Source: Thunnus maccoyii | Taxonomy: Eukaryota > Chordata > Actinopteri > Scombriformes > Scombridae | NCBI RefSeq assembly: GCF_910596095.1 | Contig: NC_056539.1 | Span: 124,001-188,000 of the forward strand | Direction: 5' to 3' | DNA length: 64,000 nucleotides | Shown: positions 44,499 through 53,589 of the stretch, piece by piece | How positions within the stretch are numbered: position 1 is the stretch's first letter | Layout of the letters: each line of letters starts with the position of its first letter | Notes under the pieces: generated by a model | What the model was told of the DNA's origin: nothing | Databases searched by the model: none | Seen by the model: only the letters and a program-made list of their open reading frames with translations | Translations under genes and position numbers: made by a program

Positions 44499-45956
44499 GC
44501 CTCATAATTTCAGCCTGAGCCTGAAATTGATATCTGACTTTCTGTACGTGCAGCCTCTCACAAACTTTAGGCTATAGATTTTATTTATGGGTGATTTCAT
44601 TTCTCCCTCATGTCCGTTCTGTTAATAGACATATTTTAATTATCTGTTGGTACTGTCTCTATCAGTCACAATCTGTGACAACTTTACACCATATCAGGCT
44701 TCAGATGTTTTTCTCTTAAACTGAGTAGCAGTGCGTCATGAATAATCTCAAAATGAACCTGGAGTGAGCGATGAATACAGTCCCCCCCCCCCCGCACATT
44801 TCCCTGTTGCATCTCTTTCTTGCATTGCTAAGACTTGTGAATGAGGGAAGCAAGGAGCCATGTTAGCCAAATGGAAAGCACCCATTGTACCATCACTAGA
44901 TAGCTGTGAAGCTGTGTCCGCACAGGAATTGTTACATTTCTGAACATGTCGCCACAGATCTGGTGCTTTGATCGCATTAAGGCTACAAGGCTTAATTGCC
45001 CCAAAGTACTTGAAATAAAATAAAGGTACACACAGCATCAAACACCATTTTGGTGAAGGCAGGTTTTCCCTAGGGTTCTGGAGGGCTTAGGTGCTGTGTT
45101 TGCGGTTGGTTAGTTACTGGGGGGGGAATGTGTGGGAACCCTGATAAAACTAAATATTGTTTTTAGAGCAGCAAGGTGTTTACTACAACAAAATTACTAT
45201 TTGAAAGAAATCTAAAATGTCAATAATCAATAAATAATAATCCTGACATCAAAATACTAAGTGAGGTTTACAAAGAATGAAGAACACAGACATCATTCAC
45301 AAATATAAAACAACAAATAATTGATTGCATAGTAGTATTGACTTCCTGTGGTCAGTCAGTATTTAGTAGAGGTACTTCTGGCAGCTGTGATTCTTATGTT
45401 GATTTATCTCTGTCAGCTTTCCATATGTGGAAATTGTAGTTTACCACATTCTTCTTTATAAAGCTGTTCTAACTCTGGTACATTTCATGGTGACTGTGAA
45501 TTAACTGCGAGTCCAAACATTGACTAGGCCAGTTAAGGCCATGACTGTGTATTAGGCTACATGTCTGTGTTTTTTCTGCCTTCCTGTTACCCTCTACCTT
45601 TACAAGCCTTCCAGATCCAGCTTTGAAAAACAGGGTGCCAATACTGCTGCGCAACCAATTGCCCAATGGGGACAAATACAATGATTGATTGACTAATTGA
45701 ATTCTTTTTATAGGTACTATTTTTATGGCAGAAAAAGTGTAAAATTATGCTAACAGCTTGCCTAAGTGAAGCCATAATTTTGTGTGTGTGTGTCTCTGTG
45801 TGTGTGTCTCTGTGTGTGTGTCTGTGTGTGTGTGTCCGTCCAGCCCACAGTGCTATGACCGGTACATCAGCATGTTTGGGTCTGGGAACACTGGCCTTCT
45901 TCACTAAAGTCGGCAAGATGGAGGGATGGAAATTAGCTGGACCCCCCAAACTATGA
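34388..45956 (+). CDS. ndufa11: NADH dehydrogenase 1 alpha subcomplex subunit 11 (B14.7), complete, four exons
   Basis: An accessory membrane-arm subunit of mitochondrial complex I, belonging to the Tim17/22/23-like fold. Exons 34388-34466, 41953-42045, 43966-44088 and 45844-45956 join in phase to 135 codons plus TGA (human 141). The protein begins [12 protein letters not shown], followed by [73 protein letters not shown], and [20 protein letters not shown] ending GPPKL. The [13 protein letters not shown] signature is diagnostic of the family. Three to four hydrophobic helices are visible. All splice sites are GT/AG with strong gtaaat/gtgagt donors. Poly(A) signal at 46009-46014. Confidence 0.97.
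35225..35290 (+). repeat. Left copy of a direct repeat flanking the ZBED-hAT relic
   Basis: Shares cagcacc-gctg, gggaggacgg-tagagtcaa and ggca-gcagcc blocks with 37867-37930. Confidence 0.65.
35458..35755. repeat. Direct duplication, about 120 bp, inside the hAT relic
   Basis: 'aacagtggcatgtagccttc' followed by 'tatttgaaacaaacaa', 'caatcaactttttatgat' and 'gacatgaaaaaaat' occurs twice (from about 35458 and 35628). A third weaker piece starts near 35820. Confidence 0.75.
37007..37054. repeat. (CA)n microsatellite
   Basis: About 22 CA repeats with g and t interruptions, inside the hAT relic. Confidence 0.95.
37867..37930 (+). repeat. Right copy of the direct repeat flanking the ZBED-hAT relic
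   Basis: Counterpart of 35225-35290, with cagcaccggctgggaggacg followed by ggtagagtcaactgac. The pair probably was a tandem repeat before the hAT insertion. Confidence 0.6.
38565..38650. repeat. Single hAT-like terminus
   Basis: ttagggctgtcacaataacc followed by gcaatattgcaatactgc resembles a hAT end found widely in fish. No partner end was recognised nearby. Confidence 0.4.
38671..38690. repeat. Poly-T run
   Basis: Twenty T in a row. Confidence 0.95.
38780..39853. mobile_element. hAT-type non-autonomous element, 1.07 kb
   Basis: Begins tagggctgtgcaatatgacg and ends atcatattgcccagccct followed by a, forming inverted ends. Flanked by ctgcctgc and ctgctcgc (6 of 8 identical), an aged 8-bp target duplication. 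Contains an internal inverted repeat: atagcaaaatgcagtagaga at 39114-39133 pairs with agtctctgctgcgttttgct at 39195-39214. The segment 39240-39500 recurs at 47620-49330. No transposase. Confidence 0.75.
40500..40900. repeat. Dispersed repeat ('tttggagccag' family), fragment
   Basis: Shares tttttggagccag and gaccatatttggatgagagg with 26100-26560. No coding content. Confidence 0.5.
41020..41235. repeat. Dispersed repeat ('tttggagccag' family), fragment
   Basis: gacttttggagccagccaca, then cacttccaggttggcttcat, the same order of blocks as in the 26.4 kb copy. Confidence 0.55.
41750..41830. repeat. Fragment of a 'gattaatcgattagtcg' fish MITE
   Basis: gattaatcgattagtcgttt followed by ggtctttaatgttagaaaat is a common fish repeat terminus. 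Only one end is seen. Confidence 0.4.
41953..42045 (+). CDS. ndufa11: ndufa11 exon 2
   Basis: 93 nt, acceptor gtgtgttttcag after a (GT)n tract, donor gtaaat. Encodes the first membrane helix and loop. Confidence 0.96.
42375..42605 (+). repeat. Teleost SINE-like repeat in ndufa11 intron 2
   Basis: taatggactgtacttgtata, gaccactcaaagcgcttttt, cacattcacccattcacaca and ctcacagccgcc appear in order. This is one of the most abundant short repeats in spiny-rayed fishes. No coding function. Confidence 0.8.
43124..43202. repeat. Tandem palindromic TTAGGG/CCCTAA units
   Basis: The unit ttagggttaaccctaaccct followed by gtctg is repeated about three times, the last copy shortened. Each unit is nearly self-complementary around gggttaaccc. 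It is telomere-like in sequence but in alternating orientation. Confidence 0.9.
43257..43338. repeat. Hairpin plus G-run
   Basis: ctgacagcagatatttactg pairs with a reversed cagtaaatatctgacagcag a few bases downstream. It is followed at once by a run of G interrupted by one T (43314-43336). Confidence 0.8.
43612..43672 (-). repeat. Short GGGCCC-type repeat fragment
   Basis: aacaatagtgttcctgcacc followed by ttcggtgcttgga matches the family's cgagcaccgaaggtgcagga / aacactattgttt form in reverse. Includes a gcaccttcggtgc palindrome. Confidence 0.5.
43966..44088 (+). CDS. ndufa11: ndufa11 exon 3
   Basis: 123 nt, acceptor tattgtgccag, donor gtgagt. Encodes the family signature with PDDPLNYF and GGCA. 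Confidence 0.97.
44463..44499. repeat. (TTA)n microsatellite
   Basis: Twelve triplets in ndufa11 intron 3. The rest of that intron (44089-45843) shows a C-run at 44782-44793 and no other feature. Confidence 0.95.
45779..45836 (+). repeat. (GT)n with tctc/tctg interruptions, next to the ndufa11 exon 4 acceptor
   Basis: GT-rich tract ending 7 bp before the exon 4 acceptor; the cryptic pyrimidine tract is reduced to ccgtccag. Confidence 0.9.
45844..45956 (+). CDS. ndufa11: ndufa11 exon 4
   Basis: 113 nt from acceptor gtccgtccag to TGA at 45954-45956. Encodes the last helix and the GPPKL end. Confidence 0.96.
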
Positions 45957-46008
45957 GAAGGAAGATGGCTGTAAGATGAACAGTCTGTTGTAAATTAAGA
46001 GTTCATGT

Positions 46009-46014
46009 AATAAA
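46009..46014 (+). terminator. ndufa11: ndufa11 polyadenylation signal
   Basis: aataaa 53 nt after the stop codon. Confidence 0.8.
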
Positions 46015-46735
46015 ATTCTTCTGAAAATAACATAATACACCCTGAGTCAGTTCAGTTAATTTCTTCTTAAATGTTGAGAACAGTACTCCTGAAGTAAGGT
46101 TTTGACAGATCTTCTAACAGATTTTTTTCTCTTTTATGGATTTTTATTAACAATGAGTTTATTCCTGTTTGAAGCATTTGTTTTATTATGTAGAAATGCT
46201 CAGATTTAAATTATGGTCATGAAATTAATACATTTTCCCAGATGGTTCATGTTGATATATTTGTCTCTCATTCACATAAAATAATATTCATGGTAATATT
46301 GATGTCATCAAGCTTCATAACACAAGTTACCACATAGAAGACACACATCAAAAAAAGGTCAGTTTTAGGTTTGTTAGTTTTGGGGGTTATCAAATCTGGA
46401 GCAGCGCTTTCATGATCTTCTAAATCTGAAATATTTCCTGTAAGAAATCTGTGGAGTGCAAAAGTGCTTAAATGGAAAACTGTCAGGTCATTAGGAATAT
46501 CTCCAAAGGTCTTTATAAATAGATCTGGACTGAGGAGGCAAGATGTTTAGTAATCCATGTAATGCTGGACAAAATGCATAAAACTAGATCAGTAATCATT
46601 AAAATGATTGACAATGGGTAAATCTGCTGAAAAAAAAAGCTTGAATTAAGGCCACAATGTTTCACTTAGTAGCTAAAGGCCTCACTTGTTAAGCCAAAAT
46701 GTTTTTGATTATGGAAAAATATGGAATCAAATAAT
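46015..46735. other. Intergenic, no recognisable feature
   Basis: AT-rich sequence downstream of ndufa11. Confidence 0.45.
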
Positions 46736-46739
46736 GGTC

Positions 46740-46965
46740 AGAAATATTTTCAGCTTGTAAAATGGTTTGTGATTGTGTAGAAAAGTTTTGCAGTTGTAGA
46801 AATATTTTGAGCATGTGTGAAAAAGTTTTGAAGCTGTACAATTATTTTGTGCATGTGTGAAAACGTTTTGTGCACACAGATATAATTTGCACGTGTAAAA
46901 AGGTTTTGTAGCTGTAAAAATATTTTGTGTATGTGTAATTAAAATTTGTGCAGAATTTTTTTCAA
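46740..46965. repeat. Degenerate tandem repeat, unit about 25-30 bp
   Basis: Variants of 'gaaaagttttg(c/a)ag(t/c)tgta', 'aatattttg.gcatgtgtg' and 'aaaggttttgtagctgta' recur about eight times. Such arrays occur at the ends of some fish DNA transposons; I cannot define the element. Confidence 0.6.
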
Positions 46966-47176
46966 TAGTGAGGTTTCTCAAAGTCTGAGAGACGGACACA
47001 CAAATTTCCTACCTGTGTGTGCGCGATTCTGAAGTTACAACTACAAACTGCAAGTTACCAGTGCGAATTTTGATCCTGTTTTTACGTATGAATCCAATTG
47101 GTCAAACGCAGAGTCAATCTGTCCAATCAGAGGGCAGATGGTTCCGTTGCGTTTATCCCCCTGCAGGTCTTGAAAG

Positions 47177-47249
47177 ATGGACGACGGTACGAGCTCTCCT
47201 GCAATCCATGTGGGTTTTATTGTACGTGAGGATGCTGTAGATATTAATG
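47177..47249 (+). CDS. Candidate first coding exon of an unrecognised gene
   Basis: ATG at 47177 opens MDDGTSSPAIHVGFIVREDA and five more residues, ending in phase 1 at a gtaaac donor. It sits just downstream of two CCAAT-like boxes (ccaattgg about 47093, ccaatcag about 47123). It splices in phase to the candidate exon at 50586. I do not recognise the protein. It could be an alternative 5' end of the SLC5 gene, an unknown gene, or part of a transposon adjoining the tandem repeat at 46.75 kb. Confidence 0.35.
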
Positions 47250-47688
47250 GTAAACATTTAATGTGTTGTGTATTTAGCTTATAGTTAGTTCTCTGTTATT
47301 GTAGGCAACGCCATTGTCCAAATGCACATTTTCAAGTTCGGGAAGGCTGCTTTATGTACCCAGAACAACAGTAATGTAGCTTTCTGTTAGCAAATGGTAG
47401 CATCAACACTGGGAGGCACTTTTCAAGCTGAAGGCTAACTAACTAACTAACTAACTACTACCCTAATTACACATAAGCCCCTTTTACACAGCTTGTTCAA
47501 GGCGGGAATAGTGATACTGATAAGCTGGCTACGGAGATAGTCACAGAGCTGGATCGACTGTATGTGTAGGGGTTAGAAACGGGCAGCCAGCACGGCGAGA
47601 CATGGAGCTGACGCTGTTGTGTTAGCCCATATTCAGACCAAATCAGGCAGTATGGCGTACAGCTGCAGAATTGAGCGGAGGTGTGTGA

Positions 47689-48165
47689 GCCATGGACGTA
47701 TAGTTAGAGCTAGATGGGGCTCTGCCACTCACCTTGCAGCCAATTTTTCCCAGTGGCCACTCGCGGTATTGCAACGAAAAATCCCCCTGCGGCCCACAGA
47801 CCAACATTCTAAAAGAGACAACTGTTGACAGGACACCTTGAACTTCAAACAAGGTCAATTATGACTCTTTCTATTATGAATTTTGGATCCATGGAGGTTT
47901 TATATTTGTAAAACTTTCCTTGAGCAAAGAAAAGCGATTTAAAAATCTGTCACGTCATTACAATGTAAAGTCTATGGGCTGAGCGGGAACTCACAGGCAG
48001 GGCCAGCCGGGGAAACACTACTGTGCATATTCAGTGGGCTGCACAACACAAAAGCAAACCTGGAATTTAGAAACTTTTTTGGCATATGCGCCAATTGAGC
48101 AATTCCTATAGTACTGAATGGGTGCCATTTTTAGTCCAGTATCCAGCTCTTATAATACATCCATG
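47689..48165 (+). mobile_element. hAT-type MITE, copy 3 of 3
   Basis: Ends catggacgtatagttagagc and ctcttataatacatccatg. Flanked by gtgtgtga at 47681-47688 and 48166-48173 (two extra bases gc inside the left end). Internal sequence aligns with copies 1 and 2 throughout. Confidence 0.85.
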
Positions 48166-48218
48166 GTGTGTGAGTGTGTCTGTGCTTTAGAACGTAACTG
48201 CTGTGAAACAATCAGAAA

Positions 48219-49209
48219 TTAAAGCTGCAAGCAGCGATGATCGGGCCCTGGCACATTCGCGCACGTCGGGGCAGGTTGCAGTTGAATGGCTTTTATTGCA
48301 GTCATGCAGATATGTTCAGGACGGGACTGTTATCAAACATTGCAACAAGAAGTTAAATATCACGTCCTGTGTCCACTATGTGGTGCTAGAGAACACCCAC
48401 TGATTATATATCATGATGCTGCACATCAACTGTTGACCACACCTTGAAAATTTCATATGAATCAGATCATGTTTGTCATATAAGGCTGACTTCCTCTTGT
48501 CACTATGTGGCGCTAGTGACTTAATATTGACATGTAGACGTGTTCAGGCTGGGACTCTTATCAAGCATGAGAAATTTGGTGGATGTTGGAGAATGCACAT
48601 TCAAGTTACAACAACTTCCTGCTTCATGGCAAAACATCAAAGTTTCCTGTGTCACCATGGCAAGGGCGTTCAAAAAAAATTTAAGATTTTGATAACTTTT
48701 CATTGCAAAAGTCTTTAGATGACACTGACCAAATTTGAAGTTGGTTGACTTACTCTAGGAGGAGTTTGTGAAAATACAACACCTGGAAATGGCAAAAAGA
48801 TGTGCAAAAATTGCAAATTAAATTCAAAATGGCCAGCTTCCTGTTGGATTTAGGGCATGGCTCCAAGAGGAATGTTTGTGCATCTGGCAATGATACATGT
48901 GCCTACCAAATTTTGTTCATGTACGTCAATTTTGGAGAAATTTTCTAGGGCACCCTCAAGCCATTTTGCCACACCTATGGCGAAGACCCATACAATATTA
49001 TATTTTTCATGACTTCTGACATAAGTGCAAAGAGTCATAGGTTTTCAAGCACATTTAGCCCCTCAAAAGTGAGTTTCTTCCGGAAGAAGAAGAAGAATAC
49101 AGAATAATAATAATTCCGTCAATTACAAGAGGGCCTTTGCACTGTTCAGTGCTCGGGCCCTAATAATAATAGAGAATACCAATAATTCCTTCAGTTGCTT
49201 GGGCCCTAA
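48219..49209 (+). mobile_element. GGGCCC-type interspersed element with boundaries set by an empty site
   Basis: Starts ttaaagctgcaagcagcgat followed by gatcgggccctggcac, and ends cagtgctcgggccctaataa then ttgcttgggcccta. About 990 bp, non-coding, with phrases such as ccaaattttgttcatgtacg. The uninterrupted sequence at 39366-39390 shows exactly what was there before insertion. Confidence 0.7.
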
Positions 49210-49330
49210 ATAACGTTTTATTGATCTGATTCACCGGTTTCCTCACTACCAGCGCTCACTCTCTTCATTCACCCTCTAGCTAACTCAACCACAGCTGCTC
49301 TCTGTCTTTTTCTCGTCTTTTTTCTTAAAT

Positions 49331-50585
49331 TTCTTTGTCCAAAAATCACATTCACACTAACTCTGTAATGATGCATGTTATTTATCCAGTCACTTCATGC
49401 TAGTCTCCTCAGATTAAAACAAGCCTGTAAACTGGTATTATTTTGGTGTACCATGGCAGGGATTGCCTAACATCTTGTAGTTTGTTCTGCAGAACAAAGT
49501 CCATGACTTTAACAGCCTTATATATGACCAGAACCTGTTTTTCATTCTTTATCTAAAAACATCCAGGCTTATTGTTTTATGACATTAGTATATGCTATAA
49601 TGTATGGTATACTATATAACTTAGATTAGTCATTTTGAGTCAATTTAGAGGAAGACAGAACCCAGGGTTTGCATAATGCTTAACTTTTGTACATGAGCTC
49701 AGAAAAAAGTCCTATTTATTTGTCATTGTTAATGTTAGACTATTTGACTATAAAGGTTCTGCAAAATAGGAGACTGACCATCAACAGTTATGTGTATGCA
49801 TGTAGCATATTAATATTAGAATATTAATGCAGATAAAAAGTTATGCACGCTGTGACATGGCCCTCTAGACGCACCTCTAGACATCCCTTTGCCATCCCTG
49901 GGCCTTTTCAACTGCCAAACACCGCTGGTGACGCTACACCAAAGCAACGCTGGACCTTCCGAGATGACGCTTCGACCACGACAAAACACGTTAACAGTAA
50001 GGCATAACATGATTTTGTGATCAAGGATTGATGTTGAATAACGTTAAAATTAAAAAGATAATTTATTTAGAGAAGTACAGTTAGCTTCCCTTAGCATTCC
50101 CTGTTGCAATATGTCACAGACCTCGAGCCACTCTTGCTGAATATTTCTTTATTTTATTTTTATAATCATGTATAGGCCTTATTATTCTTTATCTATTTTC
50201 GAATGCTTTGTCATGTATTGTCAAGATGTCTGGCTATTAATAAATGTCTTCATTTATCTTAAAAGTGATTGGTTGTTTTAATTGAGCAACCATAAACAAG
50301 GTCACTGTTTGGGACAAAAACTTACAGCTGATTAATTGACCAAATGGAGAATTAAATTCAAACTTTAATGTTTCCTCCAAACATTAAAGGTTACTTCTAG
50401 GAGGTGATGCCCACAATAATGAGGTAATTGATCATTTGTACTAGTACTAATACTTATACATATGACTGTTTGCAGATGGGTGAATGTGGCATGTAGTGTA
50501 AAAGTGCTTTGAGAAAGGTGCTATAGAAATGCAGTCCATTTACATCAGTCACTATCAGTCATTCATCCTGTCCTCTGCTCCCCAG
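49331..50585. other. Intergenic; one GC-rich patch
   Basis: A GC-richer stretch at about 49855-50000 ends at aacagtaagg and might hide an exon, but no supporting protein was recognised. Otherwise AT-rich. Confidence 0.35.
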
Positions 50586-50627
50586 GAGGGGCTGATTTGG
50601 AAGGCGGGCTGCCGCCTCCGCCAGTAG
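50586..50627 (+). CDS. Candidate second coding exon of an unrecognised gene
   Basis: 42 nt between a strong acceptor (ctctgctccccag) and a consensus donor (TAG followed by gtaagt). In the phase set by the 47177 exon it reads GADLEGGLPPPPV and ends in phase 1. Length, splice signals and GC-rich codons suit a real short exon. No next exon was found before 56 kb, but the SLC5 exon at 61778 is in the right phase. Confidence 0.4.
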   Translation, partial: EGLIWKAGCRLRQ

Positions 50628-50688
50628 GTAAGTTTACAGGAGTTTGCCACAAATTAATGTACGGTACATTACAAACCAAGCTAAACTA

Positions 50689-51857
50689 CAGAGGCCGAGA
50701 ACGGCCATGTTTGCAATTAGTTTTTGAAATGTCGTTATCTCAAGATCACAAGTTAAATATTTCATTATCTCAAGAAAACAAGCTTTGTTATCTCAAGATA
50801 ATCACCCCGTTATCATGAGAAAACAAAAGTTTTTGTCCCTCTTACTACTTACAATATTTATCAGAGATCAAGAGTGAAATGCCAGGATGTAAAGATGGCT
50901 TCGTGACAACTGTAGCAACTGATTTAAGTTGAAAATGTCAGATCCAGGAGTACCCATTATTGATCAACGCATCAGACAGTACTTCAAACAACCATGTCAA
51001 CTAGAGCTCCAGCAGTAGGCTGCATAGATTATGTTGTTGTTGTTCCTTGATGGCGTGATGATGTGTAAAGCTCACTGTGCAATATAATATTATGGATTCT
51101 ATTTTTGTGGAATAGGGCTATTTTTGATCAGCATAACCCATCCAACCCCATAAACATGATGTTTTGATTATGATTAATATCAATGTACCTGTCTTTTTAC
51201 TTTTATTTATTATTATTATTTTTAATATTTAACCTAGCACCAACATTATTCTGGGTTAACATACATGGGTTATCTCTTCATGTTTGACACTGTATATATA
51301 GTATTTAACCCATAGAAATGATTTAACCCTGGTTAGCCTGAAACAGAGCTGTCCCTTGTGGTGCTGATTAGGCTACTGTTCACACGCAGCAGCTTGTTTT
51401 CCTTTCCCTCCACATCCAACTACATTGACTGCTTGGAGTCAAATGTAGCTACAGCTTCCCTGACTCCAAGCCAATTTGGTCATGAATATGTATAGTTACC
51501 TAAAGCGCAATGTCAACGTCTATTTTCTTGGTTGCCATTGGCTGACAAGACACCTTGTTTAAAGTGTTACTAGTTAGGCTTAAAAGGAAGAAAATAGTGC
51601 AGTGCTGCATTGAAAGCACGATAAACATGTAGGCTAAACATTATGTTTACTGTGGCTGGACCTAACTTCATATAAAAAAAAATGGCAGCAAAATATCGAG
51701 AAAATGGCACTTTGTTTTCTCGAGATGACAAGATAAATTAACCCATTATCATGAGAAAACGAGCTTTGTTATCTCAAGATAACAAAATAATTAACTCGTG
51801 ATCTCGAAATAATGGCATTAAAAAAATTATTGCAAGCACGGACGTTCTTGGCCTCCA
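50689..51857. mobile_element. MITE-like element with about 28-bp terminal inverted repeats
   Basis: Left end cagaggccgagaacggccat then gtttgcaat; right end attgcaagcacggacgttct then tggcctcc. Inside, near both ends, are 'gttatctcaagataa' and 'atcatgagaaaac' motifs in inverted order. 1.17 kb, no coding capacity; the middle is unrelated sequence. Confidence 0.7.
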
Positions 51858-51974
51858 TACTAAACAGTTAGGCTACTTACAGATAGCTTTCATTTTAGCT
51901 TTTTCATAACAATTTGTTATCTTAACCAGCGCGGTGTGGTTGTGTAAAACATACCCAATTAGATTTTGGATTTT

Positions 51975-52125
51975 TTGGAGGGGGCTTATTTTTATTTGAC
52001 AGTCAGTGCAGAAATAGGAAATATGGAGAGAGAGATGACACGCAACAAGAGTTCCTTGTGAATTGAACTGTGGACGTGGTGGTTATGTGGTATGTGTCTT
52101 AACCATTACGCCACTGGAGTGAACC
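51975..52125 (-). mobile_element. tRNA-derived SINE, minus copy
   Basis: The reverse strand carries a tRNA-like head (taatggttaagacacatacc, gttcaattcacaagga) followed by gactcttgttgcgtgtcatc-like body, as in the plus copy at 53590. Old and diverged. Confidence 0.75.
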
Positions 52126-52510
52126 AGGGCAGGAAATCTTAATCCAAACCCCTCTCCCTTGGTGGTGGAACAAGTTGCCAAACTCAATTAGTCAGCGGAA
52201 TCTCTCTTTGTCCTCAAAAATTACTTGAAGACCTACCTGTTCAGAGAGTACTCACTCACTTAATACGCTCATTTTACATGTCTTCATCCTTCTCAGGTTG
52301 TCTAAGAAAGGTTTCTGCTAGATGCTTGCGTATATTTTACCTCAAGGATCTGCAAGCCTTGTGGCAATTGTGTCAGTGGAATGTGGAACTGAATATCAAG
52401 GCACTTATTCACAAAGGCTAATCCTTGATCTACTGTACCTTGGATCGTACCTCATTTGTACATTGACTTGGACAAAAGCATCTGCCAAATGAATAAACGT
52501 GAATGTATTT
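52126..52510 (+). mobile_element. LINE 3'-end fragment
   Basis: Contains 'tcaaaaattacttgaagacc', 'tgttcagagagtactc' and ends 'tggacaaaagcatctgccaa' plus atgaataaacgtgaatgta, a tail widely shared by fish LINEs. Only the 3' end of the element is present. Confidence 0.75.
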
Positions 52511-52529
52511 ATTATCAGCTGACAATGAA

Positions 52530-52960
52530 CAAACTGGGTAGATAACATTGTATTAAAGCCATAGATTTTTTGTTCTCCCCCTTGAGTTGACAACTTGTTG
52601 AACACAAATAAGAAATGCCACCTCTCCCCTTTTGTCCATACTTTCTCATATGCCCTGCCAAAAAGGGATCAAACTGTGACAAGATGTTTAAGTAGTTTCC
52701 ATTGTGTTGGGAACCTAACAATTCATCATCTCCCCTAAAAGCAAGTCCCATCTCTGCCAAAAAGCTCTAACTCCCTCGAACGCCTCTCTCCAAGATTGCT
52801 TCTCTTCTTCACTCTGTTTCATTAGGCCGGAGTCGACAGTCCCGGCTGTCACTCTGCAACACAGTGCAAGGATACAGTCTTTATGCTCTCCTCTCCTCTT
52901 CATTTCGGGCAGTATATATTTCTTGTAGATGGGGAATACATTATCCACTCCCTATCAACC
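52530..52960 (-). pseudogene. hAT/ZMYM1-like protein fragment, frameshifted
   Basis: The minus strand reads DCILALCCRVTAGTVDSGLM, KQSEEEKQSWREAFEGVRAF (52948-52760), then after a frameshift MGLAFRGDDELLGSQHNGNY, LNILSQFDPFLAGHMRKYGQ and ISYLCST. This is the DUF4371/TTF-type region of ZMYM1-like, hAT-derived proteins abundant in fish. The frameshift near 52760 and the lack of both ends make it a dead fragment. Confidence 0.75.
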
Positions 52961-53276
52961 ACTTGGCAATTGAGATTTAAGCTGCACATTACTTAAGGCT
53001 CAAGTTTTGCTGCCAAATCTGTTGTCCCTCACAGAGGTAGGATAGTGAGGATGTCAATTGTGGAGCACCCCATGGTCAAAAAGAACTGCTTTGGCCTGCT
53101 CACTTTGAGTGTTGCCCAAGATTGAACCGGTTTTAAAATTTTAAGAACCTGGGGTATTCTTAAGGAAGGATCTTTTATACGTTTTGGTGTAACTTATGGT
53201 CGCACTGCACCCCTCCTCTTTGTCCTCTCCTCTACTCTCTGTGTCAGTGTTTGACCGAGAGTGGGGCTCAGCTCCT

Positions 53277-53278
<2 letters not shown>

Positions 53279-53310
<32 letters not shown>
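53279..53310. repeat. (CA)n microsatellite
   Basis: Sixteen CA repeats. Confidence 0.95.
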
Positions 53311-53313
<3 letters not shown>

Positions 53314-53514
53314 GAACAGCAGAGAGGTGGAGTGAACCAGGTGAAGTAAAAGACTTGAGTTGACAACAACACAACACTCATTATTGTAAGCAATAAAATC
53401 TTTGTAAAAAGAGTAAGAGCAACTTATCAAACCACCTGTTCAACAAGCATGAACATAAAGAAAATATTTTTAAACACGAAAATGCTTGAAAATCACAAAA
53501 AAATATTTTCCTAG

Positions 53515-53588
53515 GTTACTGAATTGAGTTTGGCAATTTGTTCCACCACCAAGGGAGACAGTGTTTAGATTAAGATTTCCTGCTCTGG
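53515..53588 (-). repeat. Reverse copy of the LINE fragment end at 52126-52190
   Basis: actgaattgagtttggcaat, tgttccaccaccaagggaga and taagatttcctgctctg are the reverse complement of 52130-52190, placing the LINE/SINE junction here in opposite orientation. Confidence 0.75.
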
Positions 53589-53589
53589 G

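Larger units (their letters stand above)
47585..49330. mobile_element. Second copy of the 39.2-39.5 kb hAT-element segment, carrying two nested insertions
   Basis: agaccaaatcaggcag, ttgagcggaggtgtgtg, gtgctttagaacgtaactgc, tgaaacaatcagaaa, ttttattgatctgattcacc and cctcactaccagcgctc appear in the same order as at 39270-39500, but are interrupted by the MITE at 47689-48165 and the repeat at 48219-49209. Confidence 0.75.

Noticed and set aside
45747..45956. Stand-alone 69-codon frame ending in the ndufa11 C-terminus
   Set aside because: Its first half is translated (GT)n microsatellite; the real coding part is exon 4 from 45844.
49855..50000. GC-rich stretch as an exon of the 47177 candidate gene
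   Set aside because: Including it changes the phase so that the 50586 exon ends in a stop, no good acceptor is clear, and the peptide is not recognised.
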